Assembly (NCBI GenBank): GCA_028583405.1
Contig: CM053261.1
Span: forward strand, 16,298,783 to 16,362,782
DNA: 64,000 nt
Source: Pogonophryne albipinna
Taxonomy: Eukaryota; Chordata; Actinopteri; Perciformes; Artedidraconidae
Direction of reading: 5' to 3'
Positions 59,770 to 64,000 of this stretch are shown here, piece after piece; within the stretch, counting starts at the first letter, position 1, and every line of letters starts with the position of its first letter. The position numbers and the translations under genes were made by a program. The notes below the pieces were generated by a model, which saw only the letters and a list, made by a program, of their open reading frames with translations, did no database searches and was not told the DNA's origin.

Positions 59770-60252
59770 TTTGTATTCCAGTCTCCCTTCAGATATGTTA
59801 AGTGGCATGGCATTCAACACAATGCTGCTCATCTCCTTCAGTTGGGAGAAAAGCTGGTTCAGGTTCAGCCTTATGGGGGTACAGTGCTGCTGAGCCTAGA
59901 GATGGATCTGTTGGTCCTGGCACCAGGGGGAGGGACAACTGATTTAGTATGAATAGCTGCTAATAATCTGCCTGTATTTGTTAAATGTCAGCTAAAAGAC
60001 CAGTGCAATTAAAAACCTGTATAGATATTAACAGTACTTAATGTCAGCTTAGTAAAAAAAAACATTACAATTATTATTTACAATGGACTAAGCTTAGCTA
60101 ACAGACATAATTCCACCACTCATGGACCACACCCACCTTTTCTTTTGAAAAACTGGGTGACATACTGTCGCCCTTTAGTCCCTCTCTCTTGTTTTTCTCT
60201 CCTTTCTTTTCTCTTTTGAAAGCCTGACTTTGTGAGTCGTTGAGACATGGTA
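59572..60252 (+). repeat. Direct duplication, copy 2
   Basis: 681-bp copy of 57722-58358 at a starting offset of 1850 bp. It differs by scattered substitutions and an expanded TA tract (59712-59765, ~54 bp). The 1.2 kb between the copies contains hAT-end fragments and no gene. Confidence 0.92.
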
Positions 60253-60651
60253 CTACACACGTAAGTACTAGCATCCCTGCTCCTCACATGCTCACACTAG
60301 TGTCTGCTAGAAAGTGCCGGCAGTGCTGCACCGCGTTTGGAGGCAGGACCAAACCATTACATGTAAATAGAACGGGGTGTACAGAGGCTTTGGATAATTA
60401 ACTTTTGGAAGAAAATAAGTTAAATGAATTGTAAGTTTAGTGAGTACTTTACATTATCGATATAACGTCCTATTAATGTTAATTCTTGATGAATGATGAA
60501 AGGTTACTTAAACATTTTTTTCTTAATGTTCTAAAATAGTTTGGGCCCCCGTGGTGAGAGTGTTTGGGGTGGCCAATAGGGTGGCCAGGATTCAGCTGGG
60601 GATGGCCACGGCCACCCCCAGCCACCCCCCAGCTCCGCCACTGGTGTCAGG

Positions 60652-61899
60652 ACCAGCTGAGAGAGGGGACTATTTCCCTTGTTCATCTCTTGACACTGCA
60701 GGGCTTTCTTTTAGATGTAGCCAATATTTAATTGATCGTTTCTGGATTTTTAGTAATGATGGAAATGTGCCTAATTCCGCTCTGCAGGCGTTGTTAGTTG
60801 TTCTCCTGTGAACCTGTAGGATATGTTTGCAAAACTCATTGTGAGCATTTTCAATTGGATGATTTTCCCATTTGTCAAATGTTTGGTTTGTTTGTGGGCC
60901 TCACACTTCGCTTCCATAGTAGGATGGGTTGTATTACTGATTGAAGTAATTTAAGCCAAATAAAAATTGGAATTGGAATTTGAATGCGAATTTGTCTTTT
61001 TATTGCATAAAACGCACTGCGTGCTTTCTCCCTCAGTTCATTGACAGCTTGATTAAAACTGCCAGTGGAACTTAATTTCAGGCCTAAATAATTATATTCT
61101 GAGCAATTTTCTATTGTATATGTCCCAATTGTAAAGTCAATATTGTTTGCCTGACATCTGGATCTTTTTTGAAATATCATTGTTTTTGTCTTTGTTATGT
61201 TAATTGCCAGGGCCCAGGTCTGACAGTAACATTCAAGTATGTTTAAACTCTGTCCTTCTTTTGTCGGGCTTAACGGATTAAATCATCTGCATACAGCAGG
61301 AATTTGATCTCTGTTTTGTGAAGTGTGAGCCCAGGTGCTGTGGACTGTTCTAAGATAGTGGCCAGTTCGTTAATATTGATGTTGAACAGGGCCGGTGATA
61401 AACAGCATCCTTGTCCCCGTTCTTGAGAAATTAAGGTTGTTCTTTTGTGTCCAATCTTGATGCTGCACATGTCGTTTGTGGATTTTATTAGGTCAAATAT
61501 TTTACCCCCTATACCGCTTTGAAGTTTGTTGAGTAGACCAACATGCCAAATTGAATCAAATGCTTTTTGGAAATCAATGAAACAGGCAAATATTTTGCTT
61601 TTATTTTGATTAACATATTTGTCAACTAGGGTGTGTGTAAATGTGGTCTGATGTGCGGTGATTTGGTAAGAATCCAATTTGGCTTTTGCTCAGGACATTG
61701 TGTTTCGTAAAGGAAGTCTATAAGCCAGGAATTTATAATACTACAAAAGACCTTCCCCGTTCACACAAATGCCTCTGTAATTATTAGGGTCAGATTTATC
61801 GCCGTTTTTAAAAATGGGTGTTATGAGACCACGATTCCAGCTTTCAGGAAAGTAACCTACAATCAGGATCAAATTGAAAAGTTTGAGTATAGCAAATCT
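60652..61899 (-). pseudogene. LINE reverse transcriptase, 5'-truncated
   Basis: Minus-strand remnants in order: GYFPESWNRGLITPIFK and NNYRGICVN; then (61677-61270) DFQKAFDSIWHVGLLNKLQ, the RT motif A region, GCCLSPALFNININELA, and FLLYADDL with the catalytic YADD; then FQKRSRCQANN and ELREKARSAFYAIKRQI (61180-60875); then NAHNEFCKHILQVH. This is the reverse transcriptase of a non-LTR retrotransposon common in fish (L2/Rex-like; clade not settled). Stops and frameshifts show it is dead. The 5' end stops at a TA/CT repeat (61900-61932). Confidence 0.88.
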
Positions 61900-61932
61900 G
61901 ATATATATATATCTCTCTCTCTCTCTCTCTCC
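61900..61932. repeat. (TA)n(CT)n low-complexity tract
   Basis: Short TA run followed by a CT run, sitting at the 5' truncation point of the LINE. Confidence 0.85.
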
Positions 61933-64000
61933 AGACTCCAGGAAGTAGCCAATTTTATCTAACCATTTTCCATTTCAGTCTGGCTGCAAGAGTCTGTCTG
62001 CTTTCTGGCCTGAATAAATGTGCAAGACAGAGTTGTATCAACCATTTCTTAATCACCATGTTTGGACCATAATACTTACCATTACTCATTGCAAACCCCA
62101 ACGCACATATCACTCAATATAATATAGTATATAATATAATGTGATATTTTGTAAAATATTAAATGTTATGTTCTTGCATGAATTGTTTAATTGCCCCAGC
62201 AATAATCACAATGGGAAGCCCACATAAGAGCTGATTTAAAAGAGTGCTGTATGGTAAAACAGCCTTATAGCAGCAGAAGGATGATTCATATTCTAGATAG
62301 CAGTCCTGGCCTTTACTATAATTTATTGACACAGTGACTGCCTCCAGACAAGGGGTCATGCATATGCAATTAAAGAGATTATTCTGTCTGAACCACAGTG
62401 CTCAGAATAGGCTGAAGATGGCACACGGGTAGCTTCCTATTAAGATAAGAACAATACAAATAGGTTTCATTAAAAAGATAGAAAAAAAATACTTTTTTAC
62501 TACACGCATGTCTGATATCTTGTCAGGAAGGTGCAAAAACACCCACATTGGTAAATGTCAGCGCATAATTACATTACATTTAAAAAATCCTGGGGTGAAA
62601 ATTGAGGAGCTGGATATACTTCTGTTCTTATTGTATTATTATTATTTATTTTTTAAATCTACGAATGTCTTAACCACACAAACCTAAGATTACAATGTTA
62701 GTTAGCTCAGTACACTGTTTTAAGATGACCTTTCAGTGAATGGTCACAAGTCAAAGGTCTTTTTTCTCCCTCTTCAATCCATCTAAACTGGGGTTAATAA
62801 GTATTTATTTTACCCGAAAGTGCAAGTGAGTAAAATATAATTCCACATCATAAGAGCTGCTGCCGCCATTAACAGAAAAGCTCATCCCATGAGTCCACAA
62901 AGTGAAACATTACGATGTCAAGTGAACAGAAACGCTTCTGAAGACATTAGTCGATGATATTACACCTCAGGGTGCCGAGAGAGACATATACTAGAGCTGC
63001 AAATCACAGACATTATCTCAACAGCAGGGGAGGGTGTTAAAAGAAAAGCAATAGGGCAAATGATTTCTTTCATCATCGATTAATCGTTTAGTCTATAAAA
63101 CGAAATTGGCACTGCAATTTTCAAAGACCTTGGGGGATGTCATCAAAGTACTTCTTCTGACAGATAAACACTCCAACACTTAAATATTCATTGTATTTTC
63201 AAAATGGACAATAAAGGCAGAACATCTTCACAACTGAGAACATGGAAAATATGAATGTTTGTTTGGTTGCTTCGGCAATTTATTGAATATCAATTAGTAG
63301 TCAAATCCTTTTCTGTCCAACGGCTTATACGTTTTTCAGGTAATTGTTTTAACTTTGAACCAAAACAGCAGTCATTTGTAGCAAGTAAATGCACTCTATA
63401 ATATAAACCCCATAATACAAAAACTGGACACATACAAATATATATATTAACAAGCACAAGGACATTTGTATTAGCAATGGTAAGATCTTAGTGATTCGAG
63501 GACAGTAAGTTTCAATGTTTTTGTAAGACTAATTTCAGTTATCTGTACAATTAACTTATTCAAACAGCAAAGCACAATCAAAAAGCTATTCTAAGTGACT
63601 GTTAAATAAGTCTACACATTGTCTATTTAAGAGTGTTAGCCAAAATCTGAAATTAGCAATACATTAATCACAATGTTTTTCTATAAGTTAAATGATAAAC
63701 CAGATAAGCTGCGATCTAAAAATCTGTTCCAACAAGGATTCCCACCCGTTATCTGTAAATACTGACAATTTACATCACTAGGGAAGATGTGCCCTTACCT
63801 TCAGATGTCACTAGAAACAAGAGGCAAATTAGCATTTAACTGTTAATCAAAAATTACAAAAAGGAATGTAAATGTTTGTCCTAACTAACTTCACTAATAC
63901 TATATTCTTCCTCTTACAAATTAAAGGTTGTATTCATGAGCAATGCAGAAACTAGTCAATTAATAAAAATAGATAATATAATCAATCAATCCAAACTTTC
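61933..64000. other. Non-coding stretch, no gene seen
   Basis: AT-rich sequence to the window edge. A 66-codon minus-strand frame at 62359-62159 resembles no family I know. No transposon ends or RNA genes were recognised. Confidence 0.4.

Larger units (their letters stand above)
56259..60643. mobile_element. hAT-type element inserted in the LINE
   Basis: Ends CAGTGGCGGAGCCAG and CTCCGCCACTG are inverted repeats, followed inward by GGGTGGCCAGG-type sequence at both sides. The exact 8-bp target duplication GTGTCAGG flanks it (56251-56258 and 60644-60651). No transposase frame was recognised in its 4385 bp. The interior holds a 637/681-bp direct duplication, a fold-back at about 57288-57536 (CGTCCTAAAACC arms), and pieces of other hAT-like ends (CAGGGTTTCCCACACA at about 58361; GACTGGCCATCGGGAGGACC at about 58566). 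It is therefore a composite that grew by later insertions and duplication. Confidence 0.9.

Noticed and set aside
57722..60252. LTR retrotransposon with 640-bp LTRs
   Set aside because: The repeats lack TG...CA ends, a primer-binding site, a polypurine tract and a flanking short duplication; the 1.2-kb interior has no gag/pol.
62159..62359. 66-codon minus-strand frame near the right end
   Set aside because: No recognisable domain, and its length is within chance expectation for AT-moderate DNA.

Overview
This window looks like a piece of a teleost (ray-finned fish) nuclear genome. The reasons are: a spliced vertebrate gene with GT-AG introns; very long (CA/GT)n arrays, eight of them at least 100 bp; a V-SINE-like tRNA-derived SINE typical of fish; many hAT-type DNA transposons with 8-bp target duplications; and a degenerate fish-type LINE. 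No prokaryotic, viral or CRISPR content was seen.

The only host protein-coding gene I can support is smad7, on the minus strand. It has four coding exons (52899-52434, 51548-51495, 48307-48236, 38281-37743) that join in frame to 376 codons plus a stop. The protein has the degenerate inhibitory-Smad N-terminal half, the PPPY motif that recruits Smurf-type ubiquitin ligases, and a complete C-terminal MH2 domain. About 1 kb upstream of the ATG lie a perfect palindromic Smad-binding element (GTCTAGAC) and an adjacent CACGTG E-box. This fits the known negative-feedback wiring in which TGF-beta/BMP signalling induces its own inhibitor.

Layout. 1-26.7 kb: non-coding DNA with a TTAA-flanked MITE at the left end, several long GT/CA arrays, an alternating GTCT/GTCA tetranucleotide array, an inverted GT/CA pair, one SINE and two RFX X-box-like palindromes. 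26.7-31.6 kb: a nest of five DNA transposons. Three of the four hAT-type elements have informative 8-bp target duplications, and the whole nest sits inside a CA microsatellite. 33.9-35.9 kb: two inverted copies of a MITE carrying CRE, octamer and CCAAT motifs, then a decayed hAT fragment. 36-54 kb: the smad7 3' end, gene body and promoter. 55-62 kb: a dead, minus-strand LINE split by a 4.4-kb hAT element with an 8-bp target duplication; that hAT contains a ~640-bp internal direct duplication, and the LINE carries a ~102-bp minisatellite. 62-64 kb: nothing recognised.

Limits: I had no database or alignment tool. Repeat family names are inferred from terminal motifs and target duplications. UTR ends, transcription start sites and enhancers are not determined. 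Residue comparisons with human SMAD7 come from memory of that family.
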